Part shown: positions 9,588 to 19,800 of the stretch, in pieces
Layout: each line of letters begins with the position of its first letter
Numbering within the stretch: position 1 is the stretch's first letter
NCBI GenBank assembly: GCA_002077065.1
Contig: NAJO01000008.1
Coordinates: 558,001 to 622,000, forward strand
Length of the DNA stretch: 64,000 bases
From: Cryoendolithus antarcticus
Lineage: Eukaryota > Ascomycota > Dothideomycetes > Cladosporiales > Cladosporiaceae
Direction: 5' to 3'
The notes under the pieces: generated by a model
Databases searched by the model: none
What the model saw: the letters and a program-made list of their open reading frames with translations, nothing else
Told to the model about the DNA's origin: nothing
Position numbers and translations under genes: made by a program

Positions 9588-11965
9588 CTTGGAAGTGCAC
9601 CGAATGTTTACGTGTATGGAGGGGCGGGGCGGCAAGGCGGGAACACGCGGCGATGTGAAGAAATTCTTTCACGTTGCCCACTGGATGGAGGTGTGGCAGT
9701 TCGAGGACCTGAGAACAAAGAGGGAAGGAGCGACTCGGAGTGTTCGACCTTCTGAAGCTACCGGAGATGGTGACTACGCTAGGGCTTGCTGGGGATGGTC
9801 AATGGTGGAGACGACGACGGTGAGTGATAGTGTGCTTGCATGAGGGATGCTGACAACCACTGGTGTAGATGTTGCTGAGAGTCCCATGCGCTCGTAGCGG
9901 CTGCAGCGCACAACACTGAAGAGAGGTCAAGACTAAGCATGCGCAGCGCAAGACTCGATGATCGAATCGAGGATAGCCATCATTGCCAGTGATGCGCCTG
10001 CAAGGCTGAGTGCCATGTTGGTGAGTGCAGTAAGTGCATGCTCGTATCTGCCATGTTGCCCCTTTTCGTGTCAATGCCCTGCACCATATCGACGAGGGTG
10101 CGGAGACGACGACAAGCATGCATGCAGGCTCATGGTGAGGCGCCGTGAGTATACGACCAAGGTGATCTACACCATCATCGAAATCATCATCACCACCACA
10201 TTTTCGACTACTGCCCACTACTTCCTCACCAAGGAAGGCACGACGTCAATCACCCCATGCGGGGTACGGAGGTAGGTTCATATTCAACTGTTTTCAATAC
10301 CTTCCACTCAGGTCAAATGGCCCAACGGTTATATTTACTGTCCCTCACTCTTTCTGGGAGCCTCCACCCGGGCTCCGCTCCCTCGACCACGCTTCTCCTG
10401 GTGATTGAGGTGATAGGGCCTGGGTCCCAAGCGCGGGCCTGGAACTGACAGGGACGTAAGCGCTCCGTTGAGATGTTCCAGGCGGTCAACCCAAGAACAC
10501 TGGGGGGCTATAGCCAGTTAGATCTGTGTTACACCTTTTTGCTGTTTCTGCCTTTGTTGTTTTGCGCGCTTAGTGTGCTGAGTTCGAATCTGGCAGTCGG
10601 CGGGGCGGGGTGGAGGGGTCCGTGCCACTTCACGAGCACACGGCGGAAGAACATTTCGCTAAGCGATTGTGGTTATGGCATTCAACGAGAGTCAGTCACT
10701 GGCGAAGAGCTTCTCATAGCGCAATCCCCTGGCTCGCGCCAGGAAGCGACGTCGCTCCTCATGCTCACCCTAAGCTGCTGTCCTGAGGTTGCGAGTCGAT
10801 GCGGCTCTGTGCGCCGTCGATGGTCTGCAGCTCATGTGCACCTCTCTTGGACTTGAACATATTCGCGTTATGTGCGCATCTACTGGAACACTGACAAGAC
10901 CAGCAAAGTTGTGCGGAAACACTATGTGTATGAAGAATATCTCAAGCCGCATCGGCGCCACCCGCTCACAAGACCTTGAGGCCTAGAAGCCAAGCAGACC
11001 TTCACGACGCGCTAGGACGATAGCCGCAATTGCGCCGGAGTGAATGCACGTTGGAATGCTGCTGGGTTGTTGACAAGGAACAAGGCAACGCGAGCTATGA
11101 ATGGCACGAGGAGTATCAAGAAGGATTGCACCTGGGGCAAACGATGCATATACTGGACTGAGGCACGTGAGACGCCGGATGCCGAGATGCTGTTCTGGGC
11201 CCTACAATGCAAAATGTGTCGGTCGAGACTAGCACCTTTTGCTTCCGCTTTTCTGCCCCTCTGGAATTTCGTCGTGTCCGCTACAAAGTGACAGTCACAA
11301 TGCAGAATCACGACTCAACGACGAGTGATCGAAGTTCGGAGGTTCGCACTGTGACACCGTGTTCACCTCTGCTATGTTTGTGTCCACATGCAAAGGCTAC
11401 TCAGTGTGCGCTGGCACGACCAACAGGCTCCATGAAGCGTATGGACAGGCGAAGCCCAGGCTCTCGCATTCGCGTGCATATTTGGCGAAGCTCGCGGGTA
11501 AAGTACGCTCCAAGATTGAGCGTCTTGAATCGGGACTCGAATCAGCCGCAGATCACTGTAGTCCGGAATCGCCTATTTCGGAACGGCGATCCTTCGCCAG
11601 GAAGTGCTGCAGAACCGTCTTGGCGTGTGCATTCTGTGGGGTAGCGAACGACGCCCTTCAATTTACTGACCTGATATCCTGGTCACAATCACAAAGCCAC
11701 ACTGCAGTACAAGTTGGCAGGAGCAGTTGATGCTGACTGTTGAGAGTACAGTGCAGTTGCACAGGTATTCTTGGCCTCGTATCCGGAGCACTAGCACTTT
11801 GGGGTCGTGGTCGCCCGGATAAGGTCGCACGCTAAGCATAAGTACAAGCATTCCCTTCGTGTCTACCATTCTGTTGATCATTGCCCTCATCAGACTGATA
11901 CTTTCGGCCCGCGCGTGAGCTTTCACAGGCCCTGTCTACAGCCTCGCAAGGCTGATCAAGCGAAG
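9588..11965. other. 2.4-kb gene-poor stretch
   Basis: No gene can be supported here. Open frames of 60-145 codons occur on both strands (the longest is on + at 11207-11644), but none has a recognisable domain or coding-like composition. It contains the promoter of the CBM1 protein. A tRNA-like B box near 10570 was examined and rejected. The stretch may hold a decayed element, a non-coding transcript or only promoter DNA. Confidence 0.45.
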
Positions 11966-13219
11966 ATGTCGACTTCAACGTGGTTCGGCCGAGCGATTGC
12001 GTTCGCTGCAATTGCAGCTACCTCTACATTCGCATTTCCCCAATCGTCGACAGACCCTCGAGCGTGGCAGCAATGTGGCGGCATTGGCTACGCAGGTGCC
12101 ACGAATTGCCCACCAGGTTTCCCTTGCACTAGACTCAACGATTATTTCTCAATGTGCTACCCGCCGGCCACCACAACGACCACACCCTCCGCAACGACCA
12201 CTCCTGTCATCACAACCACTTCTCCAGTCACGGCCACTGCCACAACCACCACCGCGAACACTCGATCATACCAGCAATGTGGTGGCATCGGCTACGCAGG
12301 CCCAACGGAATGCCCGTCAGATTTTCCCTGCACTAGGTTCAACGACTACTTCTCAACTTGCGGTCCGTCAGCCACCACGACGTCCACTCGGTCTACCACC
12401 CCCATTTCTACCACGACTGCCACCACTACCACTCCCCCAACCACTACGATCAGTTCCACTACGACCACCCTACCTTCTCGAGCATACGCGCAATGTGGCG
12501 GCCAAGGCTACACTGGCCCAACAACCTGTCCGCCAGGATATCCCTGCCAAAGAGAGAACGACTACTTCTCGAATTGTTTACCTGTAACCACAACCTCGAC
12601 TACAAGCTCCATCACGACTACTCCAACCACTACCTCAAGCTCCATCTCCACGACCAAATCCTGCGCCAGCACGGTCTGTCAAGACTTTATCAACTCCTGC
12701 GGCCAAACCTACGGCGGCTGCTACCCGTACTGCTCCGGCTTCACGCGCCCAACATTCACGCCTCCACCTTGCACCACAACGACCAAGTCTCCCCCGACAA
12801 CGACCAAACCCCCTCCCCCTCCTACAACCACCAAGCCACCCACAACTTCATCCCCTTCAATCTCGACAACGACGAAATGCACCCTAACCCTCTGCGAAGA
12901 CTTCATCAACAGCTGCGGCCGCATGTACGGCGGCTGCTACCCCTACTGCTCCGGCTACACCCGCTCGACCTTCACGGACCCGGGATGTCCCACTACCACG
13001 ACCACTACCTCAAGCAGCTCGTCGATTACCACGACTGCGAAACCCACGAGCTGCACCAGCACGAGGTGCGAGGACAATGTGAATGCCTGTGGCAAGACTT
13101 ATGGGGGTTGTTATCCGTATTGTTCGGGGTTTCCGCGGCCGACGTTCGTGGATCCGGGGTGTAGTTCCACGAAGACGACGTCGAAGGCGCCGGCGCCGAC
13201 GACGGCGGTGCCGTATTGA
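11966..13219 (+). CDS. secreted protein with three CBM1 modules and three novel Cys-rich repeats
   Basis: Single-exon protein of 417 residues with a signal peptide (about residues 1-24) and no catalytic domain. Three fungal cellulose-binding (CBM1) modules start near residues 34, 98 and 172, each with the QCGG...C...C...C pattern and separated by Thr/Pro/Ser linkers. Three copies of a second module follow, with six Cys spaced x4, x6, x6, x3 and x11-12 and a nearly invariant YGGCYPYCSG core. In all three CBM1 modules the aromatic pair is Tyr-Phe instead of Tyr-Tyr, and the Gln before the last Cys is replaced by Met, Thr or Asn. An ATG in a GCGAAGATG context begins the signal peptide; the frame continues upstream but without a secretory leader. 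It is probably a cell-wall or plant-polysaccharide binding protein, perhaps an adhesin or chitin/cellulose shield. It lies tail to tail with UTP21, 110 bp apart. Confidence 0.85.
   Translation: MSTSTWFGRAIAFAAIAATSTFAFPQSSTDPRAWQQCGGIGYAGATNCPPGFPCTRLNDYFSMCYPPATTTTTPSATTTPVITTTSPVTATATTTTANTRSYQQCGGIGYAGPTECPSDFPCTRFNDYFSTCGPSATTTSTRSTTPISTTTATTTTPPTTTISSTTTTLPSRAYAQCGGQGYTGPTTCPPGYPCQRENDYFSNCLPVTTTSTTSSITTTPTTTSSSISTTKSCASTVCQDFINSCGQTYGGCYPYCSGFTRPTFTPPPCTTTTKSPPTTTKPPPPPTTTKPPTTSSPSISTTTKCTLTLCEDFINSCGRMYGGCYPYCSGYTRSTFTDPGCPTTTTTTSSSSSITTTAKPTSCTSTRCEDNVNACGKTYGGCYPYCSGFPRPTFVDPGCSSTKTTSKAPAPTTAVPY
12158..13200 (+). repeat. Thr/Ser/Pro-rich linker repeats
   Basis: ACN/TCN/CCN codon runs encode low-complexity linkers between the Cys-rich modules of the CBM1 protein. 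They explain the spurious His- and Asn-rich and Pro-rich open frames seen in the other two frames. Such linkers are usually O-mannosylated. Confidence 0.75.
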
Positions 13220-13328
13220 GGCATTGAAGGAAAGCAAGGCAGGAGTCTGTGTGTTGGGAACATCGACCGCGAAGACTTGCATGATAGCTACATGAGATAT
13301 GATACAATCCTCGACATCTTTGTGCAAC

Positions 13329-16300
13329 TTACACCCTAGCAGCTCTCAACCACCCAGCCATCCCGTTTGCATATCCGAGCAGCTCCTCCACCCTTCCTTT
13401 CTCTACCTCCACAACGTCTCTCCATTCCTCAACCACTTCTCTGACGCCCTCGTCGCTCCCGATGAAGGAACCATGACATCTCAGCCAAACCGCCATCCAC
13501 GCCTGCGCAATTTCGAAGTCACGATGTTGGCGCAAAGACCATGTAATCGCTTCCACGAAAGCTGAGATCTCGCTTGTAGGAGTTCGGAGATTGGGAAGGG
13601 AGAGGGGGAGTGGGGAAAGAGAGCGGATCTCGAGATCTGCGGCTGAAGGTGTGAGGGATTTGAGATGAGTGAAGAACGCCGTGAACCCCTCATCGAAAGG
13701 CGAGGTGACAGTAGATTGCAGTAGTGTCGTGAAAGGACTGCGACTCGATTCCCGCGCTTTCGAGTGTATGCGGCTCAGCGCTGTCTCTGGCTCCGCTACT
13801 TCTGGCTGCGCAGGAAGCAGACCCTTCTGCGCAGCTTGCCTATCCTGCAGCGAAGGCAGGAAGAATGGCGCTTTCTCTGGTTTCTTCGGTGGCTCGATGG
13901 GTTTGTTGCGCTGGCGTATGAGATCTAGATGGAGCAAGTTCTGCCATCTTGAGCGAGGAATCAGGGAGAGAGAGACAAGGTCTGCGGAGAGGGTATCCAG
14001 CTCTGTATCGTAGTCGATGGGGGCGAGGAGATCGTCAGTATCGTCCATATCTTCTGATGAGTCGATCGGGATTATGGTGTCAGCATTCTCGCCGCTTGAG
14101 GTGGGCGCTTGTGCCTCCCCCGTCACAATCGCGGCAAGCTCCAATGCAGTGATGTGTCGCGTAGGTACGTGAGTAAACAGCGTTCTGTTCGTCCAGATAT
14201 CCACGCCCATTGAGTCGGATGACGCGGTTGCGAGGTACTCGCCAGTCGGCGAGAAGGCTATGCTGGTGCAGGATGCTTTGAGCTTGCATGCATCCACCAG
14301 GTGTCCGGTCGGAAGGTCCCAGAGCAGCACCAGCTGTCCCATGGCTGTCGCGATCCAGTGACCATCGTTCGAAAAGACTAGATCTGTAATTGGCAAGCCC
14401 TGCAATGCATTGGTCGTCGGCCGCGAAGGCCACAGCTCACGTATGAGCTTGTACGTGTTCGTATCGACAACCCGCACGCAGCCGTCGGTGCAGGATACGG
14501 CTACGAGGTCTGTGCCTCTATGGAAGCGCATTGCCACCATGCCACATGACAGTGACCAATCGATCTGATGTCGCAGTAAGCCACTGCTAAAGTCCCAGAA
14601 CTTCAGCTTGCCATCGGATCCAGCTGAGATGACAGTCTTATTCAGGTTGTCGACTGCGAGTCCAACGACAGCACAAGCATGCCGCCCTTGGCCGCGATAG
14701 AAGACCTTCTTGCCTTCGTTTTCTTCAACGAGACCATGTTTCTCCATGTCAGTCTTAAGCTGCTTCGCCTGCTGTGGTGTCAGTCGAGCTGGGAAGCGCT
14801 GTCGATGCAGTCCAGATTGCAGATTGTGCAAGTCGATGGCACCCGTGGAGCTGCCGACTACTGCGAAGGTGCCACAAGGCGACATCGCGACAGAGCTCAC
14901 ATTGCCCTTGTCTCCAGTCTCGAATGCCCAGCGGCCGGCGCGCTTTCGGCCCCAGAACCATGTCCGTGCCTTGCTGTCATTCTCGTGCGCGGTCACTACA
15001 CTCTCCCAGCCGGTCATACCGCTGACTTCGGCATCGATTTTCTTGCCTTTTGCGTTTTGCCAGATCGGGTGTTTGCCCGGTACTGCGCCTATGCCTCCAT
15101 CACGGTTCAGACTACACGCTATGGCCGTGATGGGCGGACACTTCAAGTTGTCAAAGCTGTCTCTGTTCTCACTAGCGAGCAGACCTTGCTTTCTCGCCTT
15201 GCCTTGGACAGCACCTTGGCTGATCTCCGTGCTTTGACCGTCTCGTCGCAGCGACCATGCCCACAGACTGCGGTCATTACTACCTGACATGAGCCATTTG
15301 CCTGTGTCGTCTGAGCCATCTGAGGCTGATGGAAGGAACTCCAGTCTCGTGACAGGTGCGCCATGTCCTTGTCGCTGATGCAGGATGCGAGGTATCGGGC
15401 TGAAGGGTGTCTCGTCAAAGATCCAAGTTTTGAGACTATTGTCCAGACCGCTGCTAACGATCACGCCCTGACCAGCAAGAAACTCGACTCGACTGACACC
15501 ACCTGGCGTAGATGTAGTGGGATGCGCATGAGCTGCGCGTAGAGTACCTGCCTTCCTGCCGCCATTGTTGAGGTCCCAGAGCGTGATGTCGCCTGAAGTG
15601 GTGGATGCAGTAGCCATGACTCCCGGCTTTCTACCATCATCGCCTGCACCCATGCCATCGGTACGGAAAGTGATTGATGTCACAGCCAGGCCTGACGAGG
15701 CGTTCATTGTGATGACAGTCTGATCTGCACGAATGTCATGAATAAGGATTGGACCGCTCTCGTAGGCGATCGCAACGAGTGATAGCGCAGGCGTTGGCTC
15801 CAAAGCAGTAATCGCACCATATGACGAGGAAGGTGGCAAGATGGTGTAGACCAGCTTCCCAGCCGAGACGTTCCAGATCTCAGCACTGCCATCCCGTCGT
15901 CCAATGATGATCTTGTTCAGATATGTTGGCAGGCTGGCGATACTCTGGGTAAAGGGTACAGGCGATGTACCCTTGATCGTGGTATATAGCTCATAGCTGT
16001 CCGTTTTCCACACCAGCAATGTCGTGCTGCACACTCCCACAATCCATGACCCGAAAATGCAGAATTTCTCCACGTTCTCCTCCAATGAACGCGGCATCTC
16101 CAGTGCGCTCTCCTGCTTGCCTCTCTTGAACACCCATACTCCTCTCTCTGACTCCTCACTTCCACCACCCCAAGCCGCGAACACCTTGTCCTTCCATGCT
16201 GCGCTTGCAGTGATAATCTCCGGCGTTTGCGGTCTCGTGATGAAGACCAGGTTCAAGCCTCGGCGCAGATCATATGTCTGGAGACTTCGTCCCACAGATG

Positions 16301-16490
16301 TCGTGATCTGGAATGTTGTCTTGCCGAGTGGGACTGAGGTGAAGGGCACCTTGGTGGGCGACACCAGGCCAACTGTACGGTATGGCGCAAAGACTCGGCT
16401 TCGATGCGCTGTTTCGACATGCCCATTTCCGTTGGCCAACTTCTGCCTCTTCGTACCGCGATCGCTATCGCCGTATTCTGCAACGGCCAT
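13329..16490 (-). CDS. utp21: UTP21 (WDR36), U3 snoRNP WD40 protein
   Basis: Component of the UTP-B subcomplex of the small-subunit processome in the nucleolus, needed for 18S rRNA maturation. The intronless frame encodes 1053 residues starting at ATG 16490. The N terminus carries a basic GTKRQKL patch and the conserved RVFAPYRTVGLVSPTKVPF segment. Two tandem WD40 beta-propellers fill most of the protein, with recognisable GH/WD pairs such as the segment ending LKFWDF and the one ending VLLWDL. The C-terminal 200 residues match the Utp21-specific domain: an acidic Asp/Glu patch, then the leucine-rich segment containing LIPRSRWQNLLHLDLI. Length and order agree with the yeast and human orthologs. 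Confidence 0.93.
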   Translation of the reverse strand: MAVAEYGDSDRGTKRQKLANGNGHVETAHRSRVFAPYRTVGLVSPTKVPFTSVPLGKTTFQITTSVGRSLQTYDLRRGLNLVFITRPQTPEIITASAAWKDKVFAAWGGGSEESERGVWVFKRGKQESALEMPRSLEENVEKFCIFGSWIVGVCSTTLLVWKTDSYELYTTIKGTSPVPFTQSIASLPTYLNKIIIGRRDGSAEIWNVSAGKLVYTILPPSSSYGAITALEPTPALSLVAIAYESGPILIHDIRADQTVITMNASSGLAVTSITFRTDGMGAGDDGRKPGVMATASTTSGDITLWDLNNGGRKAGTLRAAHAHPTTSTPGGVSRVEFLAGQGVIVSSGLDNSLKTWIFDETPFSPIPRILHQRQGHGAPVTRLEFLPSASDGSDDTGKWLMSGSNDRSLWAWSLRRDGQSTEISQGAVQGKARKQGLLASENRDSFDNLKCPPITAIACSLNRDGGIGAVPGKHPIWQNAKGKKIDAEVSGMTGWESVVTAHENDSKARTWFWGRKRAGRWAFETGDKGNVSSVAMSPCGTFAVVGSSTGAIDLHNLQSGLHRQRFPARLTPQQAKQLKTDMEKHGLVEENEGKKVFYRGQGRHACAVVGLAVDNLNKTVISAGSDGKLKFWDFSSGLLRHQIDWSLSCGMVAMRFHRGTDLVAVSCTDGCVRVVDTNTYKLIRELWPSRPTTNALQGLPITDLVFSNDGHWIATAMGQLVLLWDLPTGHLVDACKLKASCTSIAFSPTGEYLATASSDSMGVDIWTNRTLFTHVPTRHITALELAAIVTGEAQAPTSSGENADTIIPIDSSEDMDDTDDLLAPIDYDTELDTLSADLVSLSLIPRSRWQNLLHLDLIRQRNKPIEPPKKPEKAPFFLPSLQDRQAAQKGLLPAQPEVAEPETALSRIHSKARESSRSPFTTLLQSTVTSPFDEGFTAFFTHLKSLTPSAADLEIRSLSPLPLSLPNLRTPTSEISAFVEAITWSLRQHRDFEIAQAWMAVWLRCHGSFIGSDEGVREVVEEWRDVVEVEKGRVEELLGYANGMAGWLRAARV

Positions 16491-16849
16491 GATGTACCGT
16501 GTGATGTTGTAATTACTTCGCCCGGTCGTCTCGTGAAGTTCGGGCTCTCAAAAAAAGTTCGAAGCTTCAACATGGACGTCATTCCTCGGTATGGTGTGAG
16601 TGGCGAGATACGGCAGCACACGATTCTATTATCATACACAACATTCACCACGTTGGCCAAGTCCATCAAATCTTCACATCTATATCACTAGCCATAAATA
16701 CTGCTGGCGTGCTTTCTAGCTGGATCTGTGGCATACGCTTTAACGGACCAATGGCCTGGTACGAAAGCATCAGGTCTTGAGAAAAGCTTCTTCAGTCTGA
16801 TAAAGCTGCACCCCTGTTGAATCCTCTTCTTTCGCAGTACGACGCTATA
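16491..16849. promoter_or_regulatory. shared divergent promoter of UTP21 and VIP1
   Basis: The two genes are divergent, with 359 bp between start codons. A pyrimidine tract ending in TTTCGCAG at 16829-16836, just before the VIP1 ATG, looks like the acceptor of a 5' UTR intron. No other site is recognised. Confidence 0.45.
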
Positions 16850-19800
16850 ATGGATTCATTGGCTAGGACGACGTCTACCGAATCCACTCGCTCAGTTGCG
16901 CCGCCCCATCAACTATCAGCAAACCCTTCATCAAATTCCTCCAAGAAGGGCAAGCTGCCAGATCCTGAACCTTCAAGCGGGATTGTAGACGCTAGTCTTT
17001 GGATGCCTCCACCTTCGAAACCTACCCTACATCGTCACGCTCTATCTTCGAGGCGATCTTCTCGCATAGTTTCGAGTCCTCTCTTATCTGCAGCGGGCAG
17101 CTCCTCGGACGGTACTGCACAGTCTCGACCTGTAAGTCTCGACGAGATGGCTGCCGGACCAGATCTCGGTGGTCCATCGGTAGGCCAGAACGGCATCACG
17201 GTACCAAGCAGCCTCCCCGAACCGGCGCTGTCAAGCACGTTGCGAGCACCGGAGCCAGATCTTGCGCCGAACCGGTTGAGCTTTTCTTCGCAGTCGAACT
17301 ACAGCGCAGGCCTATACAATGCAGCTAAAGCCAGCGCGCCGAGCTCGGTGACTGGCTCCGATCTAGAGGGAGGCGCGACGACTGCTACTTATGCTATCTC
17401 CGTGACCACATCAACACAAAACGGGGCATTATCTCCTACACTCAATGGCCTCTCACGCGAGCTCTACAACACAGCACGAGATTCTGATGCGGCGCCATCG
17501 TCGCCGCTGTCGTCAGGTCCACCTACCGTGACATCGCATCAGGGACGCACTGTTCGCGGACGCACACCAACAGCTTCTAGGAGAGTCTCTGGAAGTGTGC
17601 CGGGTAGTGCCTCGCCGTCCACTGACCGCGGCAGCAACGCTGAGATGCCACCGAACTTCATCGGCACACTCGGCATCTGCGCACTGGATGCGAAAGCTCG
17701 ATCGAAACCTTCTCGCAGCATTCTCAACCGCATCATGGGTAAGGACAATGACTTCAAGGTCGTCATATTTAGTGACAAGGTCATCTTGGATGAGAATGTC
17801 GAGAACTGGCCTCTTTGCGACTTCCTAATCAGTTTCTTCAGCGACGGCTTCCCACTGGAGAAGGCTATAGCATACGCCAAGCTGCGAAAGCCGTTCTGTG
17901 TCAACGATCTGCCTATGCAGACAATCTTGTGGGATCGGCGCATGTGCCTGAAGATTCTGGACAAGTTGGAAGTACCTACGCCGAAGCGTGTGACTGTCGA
18001 TCGCGATGGCGGGCCAGTGATCCTTAGTGTGGACATTGCGGAGCGCATGCGAAGTCTGACTGGCCTGCGGCTTGAGTGTTCAGAGGATGGGCGTGGTGGT
18101 GGCGAGCCTTCGCCCAAGGATGTGCATATGGAAGACGATAACGACACACTCGTGGTTGATGGTCACAGGCTAGCCAAGCCCTTCGTTGAGAAGCCAGTCA
18201 GTGGCGAAGACCACAACGTCTACATCTACTACGCAGGTGGTGGCGGACGACGTCTGTTCCGGAAGGTCAACAACAAGAGTTCCGAGAAAGACGACACTCT
18301 CCTGGTGCCACGGTCGATCACAGAGCCAGGCTCATCATACATCTACGAGCAATTCCTCAAGGTGGAGAATGCTGAAGATGTTAAAGCCTACACTGTCGGT
18401 CCAGATTACTGTCATGCCGAAACACGAAAGTCGCCCGTCGTTGATGGCCTTGTCAAGCGTAATCCGAATGGCAAAGAGATCCGTTACGTCACGTCACTTT
18501 CCAAGGAAGAGCAGCTCATGGCGTCAAAAATTGCACGAGGCTTTGGTCAGGCTGTCTGCGGCTTCGACCTACTACGAGTAGACAATGGCAGCTATGTGAT
18601 CGATGTGAACGGCTGGAGCTTCGTTAAGGATAATAATGAGTACTATGATAAGTGTGCTTCGATCTTGAAAAACATGTTCATTGTCGCGAAGCTGCGCAAG
18701 GAAGGCAAGTGGACGCCAAGCGCTGAGGACAGCATTGCCGATCCGTACAGCATGCTACCACCTATGATCGGATCAGAGAGCATGCCCATACAACGTAAGC
18801 CCACGATCCCACTTGAGGAAAGGACAGGACATCGCAACGCACTCAAGAGCGCACTACGGAAGACTCGCAGCATCTCGCAGCTCCGCGACACAGTCGTCCA
18901 TGCTGCAACCAAGCACGGCTTCCCTCACAGCCATCGAGGTGCAAGCGGTACCACGAGCCCTATTACCAGTCCGTCCAGTTTGGAGCGACCCGCAACGATA
19001 CCGAAACGACTGCACGCCGAGTCGATGTCGAGAGATGACATGCTGCCACCACCTGCGCAAACGAAGGATCTAGAGCAACTGCGTGCGTCTACAGACATGG
19101 CCTCTGTGCATTCCGAGCCCGTCATTGAGACCGAGACGGAACCGCCGGCTGACATCCCCGCACCTGCTTCGAAGAGCCAGTGGAAGCTCAAGGGCATGGT
19201 GGCAGTTATACGCCATGCTGATCGGACGCCAAAGCAGAAGTTCAAGTTCACATTTCATACGAAGCCTTTCGTCGCCCTGCTTCGTGGACATCAAGAAGAA
19301 GTGCTACTGGTCGGCGAGGCAGCGTTGAAGAGTGTGCACGCCGCTGTGCAGCAGGCTATGATCGAAGGCGAGGAGGACATGGCGAAGCTACGCACGCTGA
19401 GCAATGCGCTGGTGCGCAAGGGCGGGCTGGCAGGGACAAAAGTACAGATCAAGCCAATGTTCAAGAAGCCGAAGAACAAGGACAAGACAGCGGGCAAAGA
19501 CGAAATGAAAATAGGAACGACTGCCGCAGCGCCTCAGTCAACAGACGAGCCTCAAAAGCACCCTGAAGACTTTCCGACCGAAACACCTGCGACTCAGAGC
19601 TCCTCCCCGCGCACCCAGACTCGCAGCGACTCCATCTCCGAAGTCACCATGTCCCGGGTCACAGCCGCCGACGAACGCCTCGTCGTAGATAAGCTGCAAC
19701 TGGTCATGAAGTGGGGTGGTGAGCCAACACACTCCGCCCGCTACCAAGCCACAGATCTCGGCGAGAACATGCGCAATGACCTTCTTCTCATGAACAGGGA

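Noticed and set aside
10500..10600. tRNA-like B box GTTCGAATC with an upstream TAGCCAGTTAGA
   Set aside because: The T stem does not pair (CTGAG against CTGGC), no complement to the GGGGGGC acceptor side follows, and the A box is imperfect.
16817..16849. Longer VIP1 N terminus
   Set aside because: The frame upstream of 16850 begins at TTG; the TTTCGCAG before the ATG looks like a 5' UTR acceptor.
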